Source: Porphyromonadaceae bacterium (GTDB lineage Bacteria; Bacteroidota; Bacteroidia; Bacteroidales; UBA12481). From it: DNA of 64,000 nucleotides. The notes below the pieces were generated by a model that worked only from the letters and a program-made list of their open reading frames with translations, did no database searches and had not been told where the DNA came from. The DNA lies in NCBI GenBank assembly GCA_007280905.1, contig QYQM01000077.1:1-64000 (forward strand). The letters are read 5' to 3'. Position 1 is the first letter of the stretch. The number at the start of each line of letters is the position of its first letter. Positions 45,915 through 55,919 of this stretch are shown here, piece by piece. The position numbers and the translations under genes are program-made.

Positions 45915-46645
45915 CCCAGGTAAATCCCTGCCAGATCAAAATCCACCTGATCATCAATATCAATCGAATCTTTCCGGTTCATTATATAGGCGTAGGCACC
46001 GGTTTTCAGGAACAGGGTCCGTTCTTCGATCATCCTTGGAATCCGGCAAAAATAGAGGGCTCCGTTCAACCGGTAATAGGCTGGCAATTGCTGCGATGGG
46101 GTTTTCTGAACGCTTTCAGGGATAAATCCATCCAGTGATAAATTAGCTGGCAGGGTATTGCTCCAGAGTGGTGAATGTTCAGATTTACAAACAGATATAA
46201 TAGCATCCGCCTTTTTTGCTTCGAGCAGGTTAACTGCCTCCCGGATGTTTTCAGCCGTCCGGAGTGGCGAAGTGGGTTGCAGGCAGGCCAGATGCGTCCA
46301 ATGGGTTTCTTTACCTGCCATCAACTCATTGGCAGCATGAATCAGCACTTCAATGGAAGGTGTATCATCAAGGGCCAGTTCCCCGGGCCTCATGAAAGGG
46401 ACCTCGGCACCAAACTGTGCAGCCATAACGGCAATTTCCCAGCTATCGGTGCTAACCACCACCCGGTCGAAAACACCGGATTCCATGGCGGCTTCAATGG
46501 CCCATCCGATCAGCGGCTTTCCCGCGATCATCATCAGGTTTTTCCCCGGAAGGCGTTTGCTGCCTCCCCGTGCGGGGATAATCGCTATATAGGGACTTGG
46601 TTTATTCATTAAACAGCCTGTTATAATCAAGATTGGCACGCTCAT
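45905..46645 (-). CDS. Acylneuraminate (CMP-nonulosonate) cytidylyltransferase
   Basis: AIIPARGGSKRLPGKNLMMIAGKPLIGWAIEAA; VVSTDS; LQPTSPLRTAENI. Confidence 0.93.
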   Translation of the reverse strand: MSVPILIITGCLMNKPSPYIAIIPARGGSKRLPGKNLMMIAGKPLIGWAIEAAMESGVFDRVVVSTDSWEIAVMAAQFGAEVPFMRPGELALDDTPSIEVLIHAANELMAGKETHWTHLACLQPTSPLRTAENIREAVNLLEAKKADAIISVCKSEHSPLWSNTLPANLSLDGFIPESVQKTPSQQLPAYYRLNGALYFCRIPRMIEERTLFLKTGAYAYIMNRKDSIDIDDQVDFDLAGIYLGQR

Positions 46646-47654
46646 AATCTTCCGGTTTTCCGATATCCATCCAAAACTCCCGGATCGGGAAGGAGAGGGT
46701 AGTCATCCCCTTTTCAACTGCTTGCTCAAATAAGCCGGTCATATCCAAAGGAAGGTCTTTGGGTATCAGGTTCAGGGTTTCGGGGGTCAGAACGTATATT
46801 CCAGCATTTACGTAGAATTGCTGGATGGGCTTTTCTTCAATGGATACGATATTTTCCTTATTCAACCTGACGACCCCATAAGGTACTTCCATTCCATATT
46901 CCCGGATGCACATGGTGGCGTCGGCACCGTTCCGGATGTGAAAATCCATCAGGCTTTCAAAATTTACAAGAGTCAGAATATCAGCGTTCATAACGAAAAA
47001 TGATTCATTTGGTGCCCTTTTGAGCAATCCCAAAGCCCCGGCCGTTCCCATCCGCTGATTTTCCTCGAGGTAGCTGATTTCCACCCCCATGGTTAACCCA
47101 TTTCCGAAATATTTCCGGATGATATCACCCTTATAATTCAGTGCGATAACAAACTTCGAGAACCCTTGTTTCCGGAAACGGCTGATGACCGTTTCGAGAA
47201 TTGGCTTTCCCCCGATCGGCAGCATCGGTTTTGGAGTATGATTGGTTAGCGGGCGGAGACGGGCTCCGAGTCCGCCTGCCATCAGGACCACTGTATTCGG
47301 ATGTTTTTCCTGTTTGATGAGATGGTCGATTTCCGCCAACCGGATTACCCTGCCTTCATCATCCACAACCGGGATCTGGTAAACGCGCCTGGCGATGGCC
47401 AGCTCGATGATTTTTTCTTTCGGATCTGATGTTTTTACTGCAATCGGCTGATTATTATAGATATCCCGGATGGAATCATCCAGCTCCATCCCATTCAGCA
47501 GTCCGCGCCGGATATCCCCATCGGTAAGAGTCCCGATCAACTTTCCCTCCTCATCCACCACGATGGCAATTTTCATGGCCCCGGTATCTATGATCCGAAG
47601 TGCTTCGCGGATGGTAACTGCAGGAGTAATTTTTATCTCTGAAATCTGGTACAT
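46602..47654 (-). CDS. CBS domain-containing nucleotidyltransferase (PtmE-like)
   Basis: Two CBS repeats then VVLMAGGLGARLRPLTNHTPKPMLPIGGKPILETVISRFRKQGF. Confidence 0.88.
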   Translation of the reverse strand: MYQISEIKITPAVTIREALRIIDTGAMKIAIVVDEEGKLIGTLTDGDIRRGLLNGMELDDSIRDIYNNQPIAVKTSDPKEKIIELAIARRVYQIPVVDDEGRVIRLAEIDHLIKQEKHPNTVVLMAGGLGARLRPLTNHTPKPMLPIGGKPILETVISRFRKQGFSKFVIALNYKGDIIRKYFGNGLTMGVEISYLEENQRMGTAGALGLLKRAPNESFFVMNADILTLVNFESLMDFHIRNGADATMCIREYGMEVPYGVVRLNKENIVSIEEKPIQQFYVNAGIYVLTPETLNLIPKDLPLDMTGLFEQAVEKGMTTLSFPIREFWMDIGKPEDYERANLDYNRLFNE

Positions 47655-47660
47655 AACGAA

Positions 47661-48815
47661 CTATTTATCATAGAATCGTTTAATGATCAAGTCGTTTAAA
47701 TCAACTTCCTTCAAAACTGATAATATCTTATCTGCTGCACCGCCGTTTCCGTAAGGGTTTACCACGTTTTTGAGTTGTTTCTGGAAAGAAGCTGAGTACA
47801 ATTTTGCAAAGGCTTTGATGATGTCCTCTTCTGAGGTGTCACAATCAATGACCGATGCAGCGCGGATGCGGCCATCCTGACGTTTACCGATGTTGATGGT
47901 GCCGATACCAAAGCTCGGGGCCTCAATGATACCGCTGGACGAATTGCCAACCACCGCGTCCACTAATTTCATGGTCGACAGGTAGTTGAGTTGTCCCATA
48001 GATGGAATCAAAATGGTACGGTTTTCTCTGGTTTGCACAAACGATTGTATCTGTTCCACGATGATCCGGTGACCGGTATCGGCGTTGGGCATCGTGAAAA
48101 TCAGATGTGTATCAGCCAGTTTATCGAGTGCTGCCAGCAGTTCCCTGATCTGTTCGCCAGCCATTCCCGAGTCCAGGGTTTCCGGATGATAGGTGATCAG
48201 GAGGTTACGTTTATCGAAAGACAGACCGATCGCCTTTTCCAGATCATGTCGGGTTAACAGATTGATTTTATTGATATTATCGATCCCTAATCCGCCAACC
48301 GTGAAAACCCGTTCAGGCTGCTCACCGAGCTGAATGATCCGGTTACTATACGGCTCGGCAGCAGCAAAATGGAGGTGTGAAAGTTTTGTAACAGAGTGTC
48401 TTATGGCATCATCAATTACGCCTTCACTGAGTTCCCCTCCGTGCAGGTGAGCAACCGGAATGTTTGCGATGAGAGCTGCGGCGGCAGCGCCCAGGATCTC
48501 GAACCGATCACCCAGTATCACAATCAGATCGGGTTTCAAAGTCTGAAAAGAGGCTGCGAACCCGTCAAGCGCAAGTGCCAGCGAATGGGTAATATCCAGC
48601 ACTTTGTCCCCGAAAAGTTCAAGATCGAAACTCCGGTCCACCTTAAAACCATCTTCCCGGATCCGGTCGATGGTGGAGCCGAATTCGGACGATAGATGGG
48701 CACCGGTTACCACTACCTGCAACTGGAAGAAAGGATCCGACTGAATGCCTTTCATCAGCCAGTAGAGAAGGCCATATTCAGCCCTGTTTGTTGTTATGAC
48801 ACAGATTTTTCGCAT
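47661..48815 (-). CDS. neuC: UDP-N-acetylglucosamine 2-epimerase (hydrolysing), NeuC/LegG family
   Basis: ICVITTNRAEYGLLYWLMKGI; LGDRFEILGAAAAALIANIPVAHLHGGELSEGVIDDAIRHSVTKLSHLHF; SSSGIIEAPSFG. Confidence 0.94.
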   Translation of the reverse strand: MRKICVITTNRAEYGLLYWLMKGIQSDPFFQLQVVVTGAHLSSEFGSTIDRIREDGFKVDRSFDLELFGDKVLDITHSLALALDGFAASFQTLKPDLIVILGDRFEILGAAAAALIANIPVAHLHGGELSEGVIDDAIRHSVTKLSHLHFAAAEPYSNRIIQLGEQPERVFTVGGLGIDNINKINLLTRHDLEKAIGLSFDKRNLLITYHPETLDSGMAGEQIRELLAALDKLADTHLIFTMPNADTGHRIIVEQIQSFVQTRENRTILIPSMGQLNYLSTMKLVDAVVGNSSSGIIEAPSFGIGTINIGKRQDGRIRAASVIDCDTSEEDIIKAFAKLYSASFQKQLKNVVNPYGNGGAADKILSVLKEVDLNDLIIKRFYDK

Positions 48816-49816
48816 CAGATGAGGTCGTCAGTCCGGTAATTCCTGGTTGCAAAGGTACCGATAATATCATCCCACAGTAAAGGGCATATCCCCGTGCCGG
48901 GACGCTTTATGGTCAGGTTGTGTTCGGTGAAAAGTTCACCTTTATGGATAGGGCGGGCAGCGACAATGCTTTTTCGGGCCGCGGCCATATTTCTTTTTTC
49001 ACCCGGCGAGGGTTCTTTTTTAGAAGAACCCAGTGCCTGCTCGATATTGCGTATGGATTTGACCATGGCATTGAGCTCTGCGGGTTCCAGACTAGCCTTA
49101 TGGTCAGGGCCTTCCATGCTGCGGTCAAGGGTAAAATGCTTTTCGATCACCTTTGCACCAAGGGCAACCGCTGCCACCGGCACTTCTATGCCATCCGTAT
49201 GATCTGAATAACCGACCGTAACACCGAATTCGCGCGCCATGGTTTGCATTGCCCGAAGGTTAACATCGGTGTAAGGAGTGGGATAATCGGTGTTCGCATG
49301 GAGCAGCGTAACCATTGATTTTGGCAATCCCGCTTTTTTAATGATTTCGAGAGCTTTACCAATTTCAGGCATATCCGCCATTCCGGTTGAGAGTATCACT
49401 GGTTTCCCAAATCTCGCCAGCTGCCTTAACAAAAGAACATTAGTAAGGTCTCCTGATCCCACTTTAAACAATTCAACCTTTAAGCGATTCAACATTTCCG
49501 CACTCTCCTCATCAAAGGGTGTTGAAATCATCCGGATTCCATGCTTGCGTGCATGGTCCATCAAAAAGATATGGGCCTGTTCGTCGAGTTCGAGTTTTTT
49601 CAGCATGGCAAACTGGCTTCCCTCAATGCCGGTCTGGATTTCCTGATAGGCCGCTTTCGGTGCAGTGGCAGTAACCAGTTTTTCGGTTTTAAAGGTTTGG
49701 AATTTAATATAATCGGCTCCGGATGAAGCAGCTGCTTCGATCATTTTCCGGGCTATATCGATGTTCCCGTTATGGTTGACCCCGGCTTCGGCAATGATGG
49801 TTACGTGTGTGATCAT
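48815..49816 (-). CDS. neuB: N-acetylneuraminate/legionaminate synthase (NeuB/LegI family) with SAF domain
   Basis: IIAEAGVNHNGNIDIARKMIEAAASSGADYIKFQTFK; GYSDHTDGIEVPVAAVALGAKVIEKHFTLDRSMEGPDHKASLEP; C-terminal SAF. Confidence 0.96.
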   Translation of the reverse strand: MITHVTIIAEAGVNHNGNIDIARKMIEAAASSGADYIKFQTFKTEKLVTATAPKAAYQEIQTGIEGSQFAMLKKLELDEQAHIFLMDHARKHGIRMISTPFDEESAEMLNRLKVELFKVGSGDLTNVLLLRQLARFGKPVILSTGMADMPEIGKALEIIKKAGLPKSMVTLLHANTDYPTPYTDVNLRAMQTMAREFGVTVGYSDHTDGIEVPVAAVALGAKVIEKHFTLDRSMEGPDHKASLEPAELNAMVKSIRNIEQALGSSKKEPSPGEKRNMAAARKSIVAARPIHKGELFTEHNLTIKRPGTGICPLLWDDIIGTFATRNYRTDDLI

Positions 49817-50460
49817 CGGATTTTTCTTAATGGATTACCGATATAGGTTCCTGGCTTATCCAATGAACGAAGAACAACTGAGCCGGCAGATACCAGTATG
49901 TCATCGGCAATCTCAGTATTATTCGACAGAACAGCACGGCTTCCGATAAACGTTCGGTTACCTACCCGGCACTGGCCATTGAGGATCGCATAGGTGGAGA
50001 TGTGGCAGTGATCGCCCACTGAAGACTCATGTTCAACCAGCGAACCTGTGTTAAGGATACAGTTCACCCCGATAACGGCTCCTGTATTGACCACTGCATG
50101 ATGCATCACGATAGTGCCGGAACCAATCATAGCAGTTCTTGATACATAGGCATTTGGCGAAACAATCACCGGGAATATTCCCCCGAGTTCACCAATTATG
50201 GTGAATAGTTTCATCCGGACGTAAGGGTGCTGGATCTGTCCCACCGTGATCAACGCATTTTTATACTCTTTAATCAGTTCCGGAAGGTCATCATCGGTCC
50301 CAATAATTGGGTACCCCAGCAACTGATAACCGATAACCGGTAACTGATAACCTGAATTTTCCACGATTCCGGCAATGTCGAACCTTCCTTCCGCCTGAAC
50401 CACATCAATGCAGGATTTGCAATGCCCGCCGCCGCCGATAAGAATGAGTTTTTCTCTCAC
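49813..50460 (-). CDS. NeuD-like sugar O-acetyltransferase (hexapeptide repeat)
   Basis: LILIGGGGHCKSCIDVVQAEG; hexapeptide repeat SSVGDHCHISTYAILNGQCRVGNRTFIGSRAVL; GTG start proposed (VREKLIL), since the track start at 50523 overlaps the flippase. Confidence 0.88.
   Translation of the reverse strand: MREKLILIGGGGHCKSCIDVVQAEGRFDIAGIVENSGYQLPVIGYQLLGYPIIGTDDDLPELIKEYKNALITVGQIQHPYVRMKLFTIIGELGGIFPVIVSPNAYVSRTAMIGSGTIVMHHAVVNTGAVIGVNCILNTGSLVEHESSVGDHCHISTYAILNGQCRVGNRTFIGSRAVLSNNTEIADDILVSAGSVVLRSLDKPGTYIGNPLRKIR
50320..50352. repeat. GGTTATC-family heptamer array inside the NeuD-like gene
   Basis: Minus strand: GGTTATC AGTTACC GGTTATC GGTTATC AGTTGCT, encoding GYQLPVIGYQLL. Confidence 0.85.
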
Positions 50461-50486
50461 AATAATCCCGTTTTTACAAAGATAAT

Positions 50487-52037
50487 TTAATTGATCCTTA
50501 GCCAAACCAGTAATTCCTTCCACCGTCGGTTTAAATCCGGTGAAATATTCAGAATGAGCGTAGACCCGATAAATACAATCGTTATGGCCAGGCTCCTCAC
50601 GCCAATATCGAGTATCAGACTCAGTATTTTATAGTTTTCATTATTCAGATCGGGGATGAGAATAGCCGGCAGATAAGCTGCAGCTGTTATTGCCACTGCC
50701 AGGGCATGTTTCCAGGTATAAGGCTGCATGCCATATTTGAACCATAAGAAAACATAGCGCATCAGCCCGTAAAAAAGTGCTGAAATAGCCGATGCCAGGG
50801 CTGCTCCTGTAATTCCCATCACCGGGATGAAGATCAGGTTAGTCACAAAAACGAGTACACCGAACAGAAAAACAAAGAAAGCCAGCAACCGGTAATGACT
50901 GCTGGTAGCCATTATGGATCCGCTGATGCCCGATGCCATGATGAACAGGTTGGCGATCCCGATGAAAAAAATCACATACCGCCCGCTGGAATAATCATCG
51001 GGGAGAAAGTGGAAAATATTTTTAATATTGCCCCAGATGCCGATAAAGATCAGGAGTCCGAAAAGCAACTGATGCAAACTGGTATCCCGGTAGAGTTGGT
51101 TGATGGCCCCATGTTCCTGATCTTTCCAATGCTGGCCAACCACCACTGCTGAAATCTTGGAAACTGAGCGAATGGGTATCGAAACGAGGGTGCCATAAAA
51201 GGCAACCCGGCCATAAATTCCGGTTTCTCCCAGCCCAAGCATCGAGTTGATCATGATCCTGTCCATATATAGAATCAGTATATTGCTGAAGCCTATGGTT
51301 ACCCCGAAAAATGCAACGCTGACAAGCGATTTCGATAATTCGCGGCTGAGGAAACCAGGCTGTGGCCGGATCTGAAATTCGCCGTCCTTCATCAGCAAAA
51401 CCGCTATTATGATGCCCGGTAATGAGAGGGCAACCGTATAGAACAGGATAAATCCCGTGAATCGGAAACAACCGGCTACAAAACCAAGTATCACGACGAG
51501 GATAAATACCCTTTGCACAAACTCTTTCAGGAAAATTCCTCTCACTGCATTCATCAGCACGGAGTAGTAGATATCGATCACCAGGTAGATGGTGGTAAAT
51601 GCCGTAAGCGGGATAATGTAATCCATGTAACGGATAAACAGGGAAGAAGTGTCGAGGCTATCGGCTATGATCCAGGGTCTTAGCACCAAATAGAGCAAAA
51701 GTGCCAAAAGGAACCCGGACATGTTTACCCAGAACAGGATTCCGAAGAATCCGTTGTGATGGTTTTCCTTGTTCCGGAACCAGGGGAAGAGCCTGATGGT
51801 GACGTTGTTTAGTCCGAGTGTGGCTAGCGTTGCGAAAACAAGAGACCAGGTGGTCAGCAGATCAATCACACCGTTTTCCTGCTTGGAGAAAATATTCGGG
51901 AGCAGCATTCCGGCCGTTACAAAGCCTACCGCTACGCCTATATATGAATAGAAGGATCCCTTAATGCTCTGTTTTTCAATAATGCCCACGTAAGGATGAT
52001 TTTGATCTAAAAATAGCAATTTGCAGTCACGTTCCAT
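50487..52037 (-). CDS. Polysaccharide biosynthesis flippase (Wzx/MATE-like)
   Basis: About 12-14 TM helices; SIKGSFYSYIGVAVGFVTAGMLLPNIFSKQENGVIDLLTTWSLVFATLATLGLNN. Confidence 0.88.
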   Translation of the reverse strand: MERDCKLLFLDQNHPYVGIIEKQSIKGSFYSYIGVAVGFVTAGMLLPNIFSKQENGVIDLLTTWSLVFATLATLGLNNVTIRLFPWFRNKENHHNGFFGILFWVNMSGFLLALLLYLVLRPWIIADSLDTSSLFIRYMDYIIPLTAFTTIYLVIDIYYSVLMNAVRGIFLKEFVQRVFILVVILGFVAGCFRFTGFILFYTVALSLPGIIIAVLLMKDGEFQIRPQPGFLSRELSKSLVSVAFFGVTIGFSNILILYMDRIMINSMLGLGETGIYGRVAFYGTLVSIPIRSVSKISAVVVGQHWKDQEHGAINQLYRDTSLHQLLFGLLIFIGIWGNIKNIFHFLPDDYSSGRYVIFFIGIANLFIMASGISGSIMATSSHYRLLAFFVFLFGVLVFVTNLIFIPVMGITGAALASAISALFYGLMRYVFLWFKYGMQPYTWKHALAVAITAAAYLPAILIPDLNNENYKILSLILDIGVRSLAITIVFIGSTLILNISPDLNRRWKELLVWLRIN

Positions 52038-52083
52038 TGGTTACCCAAATCTTTGTAAATTAGGCGCTGGATTTGAAACAGGT

Positions 52084-52962
52084 ATGAAGAACAAAAAGCA
52101 GACGGGTCCAACGGTCAGACTACGAAATTCCTATGTCACCACGGTGGTCAGTATTGCTATGGTTTTGTTCCTGTTAAGCCTGCTGGGTTTGCTCATACTC
52201 AATGCCCGCCTGATTGGTGATTATGTAAAAGAAAATATCGGATTTTCGGTTATCCTGAAAGATGACGTTCGCGAAGCCGATATCGTCCAGCTGCAAAAAA
52301 CTTTTGATGCCAACCCGGCCGTGAAAGGAACAACATTCGTTTCAGCGCAGGAGGCAGCCAAGGAACTGGAAAAGGAGCTCGGCGAGAATTTTCTCGAATT
52401 TCTAGGTACTAATCCGCTGAAGCCTTCGATCGATATCAAATTCCATGCTGCCTTTGCCAATCCCGACAGCATTGCGAAGTTTGAAAAGGAATTTAATGCT
52501 TATCCGCAGGTGTATGAGGTTTATTACCAGGAATCGATGGTAAATCTGGTTAATGAGAATCTTCGCAAGATCAGTATTGTCATGCTGGCTTTCAGCAGTT
52601 TGCTGTTTCTGATCTCCATTGCTCTTTTTAATAATACGATCCGGTTACTGGTTTATAGTAAGCGGTTTATTATTAAAACGATGCAATTGGTAGGCGCCAC
52701 AAGGAAATATATCCGGAGGCCTTTTATCGTGCGGGGATTGATGAACGGATTGTTCGGATCAGCGCTGGCTTCACTGTTACTGCTGGGCGTGATTTATATT
52801 GCGAAGCGCCAGATGCCGGAAATTTTACAGTTTACTGATTCAATGACGATTGCGATGCTGATTATACTGATATTCATCGTGGGGATGATCCTTTCCGGAA
52901 TCACGACCATTCTGGCTGTGAACAAATATCTGGGAATCGACAGGGACAAGCTATATTTTTAA
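52084..52962 (+). CDS. ftsX: Cell division protein FtsX
   Basis: RLRNSYVTTVVSIAMVLFLLSLLGLLILNA...NNTIRLLVYSKRFIIKTMQLVGATRKYIRRPFI; start at MKNKKQTG. Confidence 0.93.
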   Translation: MKNKKQTGPTVRLRNSYVTTVVSIAMVLFLLSLLGLLILNARLIGDYVKENIGFSVILKDDVREADIVQLQKTFDANPAVKGTTFVSAQEAAKELEKELGENFLEFLGTNPLKPSIDIKFHAAFANPDSIAKFEKEFNAYPQVYEVYYQESMVNLVNENLRKISIVMLAFSSLLFLISIALFNNTIRLLVYSKRFIIKTMQLVGATRKYIRRPFIVRGLMNGLFGSALASLLLLGVIYIAKRQMPEILQFTDSMTIAMLIILIFIVGMILSGITTILAVNKYLGIDRDKLYF

Positions 52963-52982
52963 CAGAATTTATACATACAACG

Positions 52983-53270
52983 ATGGCGGATAAAAAAGTG
53001 GTTGTTAAGCTTAGGGAGGAAGTAGCTCCTAAGAAAAAGGAAAGCTTTGTATTCAGCAGGCTGAACTACCAGCTTCTGATTACCGGTTTGGTAGTGATAT
53101 TCATAGGATTTTTACTGATGGCCGGCGGCGGATCAGATGACCCGAACAAATTTGATCCCGGGATTTTTAGCTTCAGGAGGGTAACGTTCGGACCGGTAAT
53201 CGTCCTGATCGGTTTTATTCTTGAAGGAGTGGCCATTATGTACCGGCCTAAATCCAGGAAGCAGAAATAA
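52983..53270 (+). CDS. DUF3098 family small membrane protein
   Basis: NYQLLITGLVVIFIGFLLMAGGGSDDPNKFDPGIFSFRRVTFGPVIVLIGFILEGVAIM. Confidence 0.92.
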   Translation: MADKKVVVKLREEVAPKKKESFVFSRLNYQLLITGLVVIFIGFLLMAGGGSDDPNKFDPGIFSFRRVTFGPVIVLIGFILEGVAIMYRPKSRKQK

Positions 53271-53275
53271 AATTC

Positions 53276-54082
53276 ATGGACTGGCTTCAGGCATTGTTAC
53301 TCGGTTTGGTCCAGGGCTTAACTGAGTTCCTTCCAGTAAGCAGTTCCGGGCATCTTGAGCTCGGTAAAGTGCTGATGGGTGTTGAAGGCGAAAGTAATAT
53401 CACCTTTACGGTAGTTGTTCACGGAGCCACCGTACTGTCTACTCTGGTGGTTTTTTGGAGGGAGATCTGGCGGTTATTAAAAGGCACCTTTGAATTCCGC
53501 CTCAATGAAGAAACCCATTATATCCTTAAACTCATTGTTTCCATGATTCCGGTTTTGCTCATCGGAATATTCCTGGAAAGCTGGGTGGAGAGTTTTTTTA
53601 CCGGGAACATTTTGTTTGTGGGCTTTATGCTTCTGATTACTGCATTTTTATTAGCGCTTACGCATTTTGTAAAAATCAGGAATACTGATAAACCCATTAC
53701 CTATGGTTCCGCTTTTATTATCGGTGTGGTTCAGGCCATAGCAACCCTGCCGGGCATCAGCCGCTCGGGTTCTACCATTGCCACGGGCATGCTGCTTGGA
53801 ATCGATAAAAAGCTGGTTGCACCCTTTTCTTTTCTGATGGTATTGGTACCGATTATTGGCGCCAATCTGCTGAAAATTATGCAACTCCACGAAACAACTG
53901 TCACTACAGCTATTCCAACTCACTGGTTGCCACTGGCAATTGGTTTCATCGCCGCTTTTTTCTCCGGATTGCTTGCCTGTACCTGGATGATCAACCTGGT
54001 TAAAAAAGGCAAACTGATCTGGTTTGCTGTTTACTGCCTCATTATCGGAGCAGTAGCAATCGGGTTGGGATTATTCAGTTAG
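53276..54082 (+). CDS. uppP: Undecaprenyl-diphosphatase
   Basis: LLGLVQGLTEFLPVSSSGHLELG; VQAIATLPGISRSGSTIATGMLLG. Confidence 0.96.
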   Translation: MDWLQALLLGLVQGLTEFLPVSSSGHLELGKVLMGVEGESNITFTVVVHGATVLSTLVVFWREIWRLLKGTFEFRLNEETHYILKLIVSMIPVLLIGIFLESWVESFFTGNILFVGFMLLITAFLLALTHFVKIRNTDKPITYGSAFIIGVVQAIATLPGISRSGSTIATGMLLGIDKKLVAPFSFLMVLVPIIGANLLKIMQLHETTVTTAIPTHWLPLAIGFIAAFFSGLLACTWMINLVKKGKLIWFAVYCLIIGAVAIGLGLFS

Positions 54083-54086
54083 TGAC

Positions 54087-54782
54087 ATGAACAACACCCC
54101 CGGCCAGGAATGGCTTGATGGACAGATTCTTGTTTTCGACAAACCCTATCAGTGGACCTCCTTCTATCTGGTTAAAAAGGTCAGAAGCGCATTGGAGCAG
54201 AGATATGGCCTGAAGAAACTGAAAGTTGGGCATGCCGGAACGCTGGATCCCCTGGCAACCGGACTGATGATCATTGTTACGGGTAAGGCTACCAAGCGGA
54301 TCGATGCACTCCAGGCCGGTGAGAAAGAATATTTTGCAACCATTCGTCTGGGCGCCACCACCCCGGGTTTCGACCTGGAAAAAGAAATTGATGAGGTATT
54401 CCCATTTGAGCATATTACCAGCGAAATGATTGCTGCGGCTCTGAAAAACATGACCGGAGAGATTGACCAGATTCCACCGGTTTACAGTGCAAAGAAGATT
54501 AAAGGTATGAGGGCGTACGAAAAGGCCAGAAGGGGTGAATATCAGGAGCTTGAGCCCAAACGAGTGCAGATTAATGAGATTGAATTTCTTGGATATACAC
54601 CACCAGATGTGCGATTGCGCATTGTCTGTTCGCGGGGCACATACATCCGGGCAGTAGCCCGGGATCTGGGTTTAATGTTGGGCTCAGGAGCCCATCTGAC
54701 TGCATTGAGACGGTCGCGGAGCGGCGAATTCACAATAGATAATGCATTGATCTTCGAAGACTTTCTAAAACAATTATTTTGA
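54087..54782 (+). CDS. truB: tRNA pseudouridine(55) synthase
   Basis: ILVFDKPYQWTSFYLVKKVR; KVGHAGTLDPLATGLMIIVTGKATK; CSRGTYIRAVARDLG. Confidence 0.96.
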   Translation: MNNTPGQEWLDGQILVFDKPYQWTSFYLVKKVRSALEQRYGLKKLKVGHAGTLDPLATGLMIIVTGKATKRIDALQAGEKEYFATIRLGATTPGFDLEKEIDEVFPFEHITSEMIAAALKNMTGEIDQIPPVYSAKKIKGMRAYEKARRGEYQELEPKRVQINEIEFLGYTPPDVRLRIVCSRGTYIRAVARDLGLMLGSGAHLTALRRSRSGEFTIDNALIFEDFLKQLF

Positions 54783-54840
54783 ATGCAACAAATGCAGTTT
54801 TGCCCCGTATAAAGGCAACTTACCTGATTAATATTTTATA

Positions 54841-55890
54841 ATGAAATTATCCAAGTTTAGGTATACTCTTCCGGATAAGCTTATCGCATTGCATCCATCC
54901 GAAATTCGTGATGAATCCAGATTACTCGTTCTGAATCGCAAGTCTGGTGAGATCGAGCACAAGGTGTTCAAGGATGTATTGGATTACTTTGTGACTGATG
55001 ATGTAATGGTTTTCAATGACACACGTGTATTTCCGGCAAGACTGCGCGGGAATAAGGAGAAAACCGGCGCTGAAATTGAAGTATTCCTGCTTCGGGAATT
55101 GAACCGGGATCAAAGGCTATGGGATGTTCTGGTTGATCCTGCCCGGAAGATCCGTATTGGCAATAAGCTCTATTTTGGCGAGGAGGATATGCTGGTTGCA
55201 GAAGTGATTGACAATACTACCTCACGGGGTCGGACACTCAGGTTCCTGTTTGATGGGCCTTACGAGGAATTCAAGAAAACTCTTTTTTCATTGGGGGAAA
55301 CACCTTTGCCGAAATTCATCAAGCGTGACGTGGTTCCGGAGGACCGCGAAAGGTATCAGACCATCTTTGCCAGACATGAAGGAGCGGTTGCCGCACCGAC
55401 AGCCGGGATGCATTTCAGCCGTGAGCTGATGAAGCGCCTGGAAATTAAAGGCGTGGATTTCGCTTTTGTAACCCTTCATGTGGGACTGGGAAATTTCAGA
55501 TCGGTCGAGGTGGAAGATCTTACCAAACACAAGATGGACTCCGAACAGATTATCATCACCGAAAATGCTGCCCATATCGTGAATTCCGCAAAAGAGCGCC
55601 ATCAACGTGTTTGTGCCGTTGGTACTACCACTATGCGTACGCTCGAAAGTGCGGTTTCTACGGATGGATTCCTGAAACCTTATGATGGCTGGACTAATAA
55701 ATTTCTTTTCCCTCCGTATGTATTTTCGGTAGCTGACAGCATGATATCCAATTTTCATCTTCCCCTGACTACTCTCCTGATGATGGTTGCAGCCTTTGCC
55801 GGATTTGATCCGCTGATGAATGCTTACCAGGTTGCGATCAAAGAAAAGTACCGGTTTGGTACTTACGGCGACGCAATGCTTATCATATAA
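54841..55890 (+). CDS. queA: S-adenosylmethionine:tRNA ribosyltransferase-isomerase
   Basis: [80 protein letters not shown]. Confidence 0.96.
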   Translation: MKLSKFRYTLPDKLIALHPSEIRDESRLLVLNRKSGEIEHKVFKDVLDYFVTDDVMVFNDTRVFPARLRGNKEKTGAEIEVFLLRELNRDQRLWDVLVDPARKIRIGNKLYFGEEDMLVAEVIDNTTSRGRTLRFLFDGPYEEFKKTLFSLGETPLPKFIKRDVVPEDRERYQTIFARHEGAVAAPTAGMHFSRELMKRLEIKGVDFAFVTLHVGLGNFRSVEVEDLTKHKMDSEQIIITENAAHIVNSAKERHQRVCAVGTTTMRTLESAVSTDGFLKPYDGWTNKFLFPPYVFSVADSMISNFHLPLTTLLMMVAAFAGFDPLMNAYQVAIKEKYRFGTYGDAMLII

Positions 55891-55919
55891 TTATGCTCCG
55901 CTAGCGCGAAGCGAACCAA

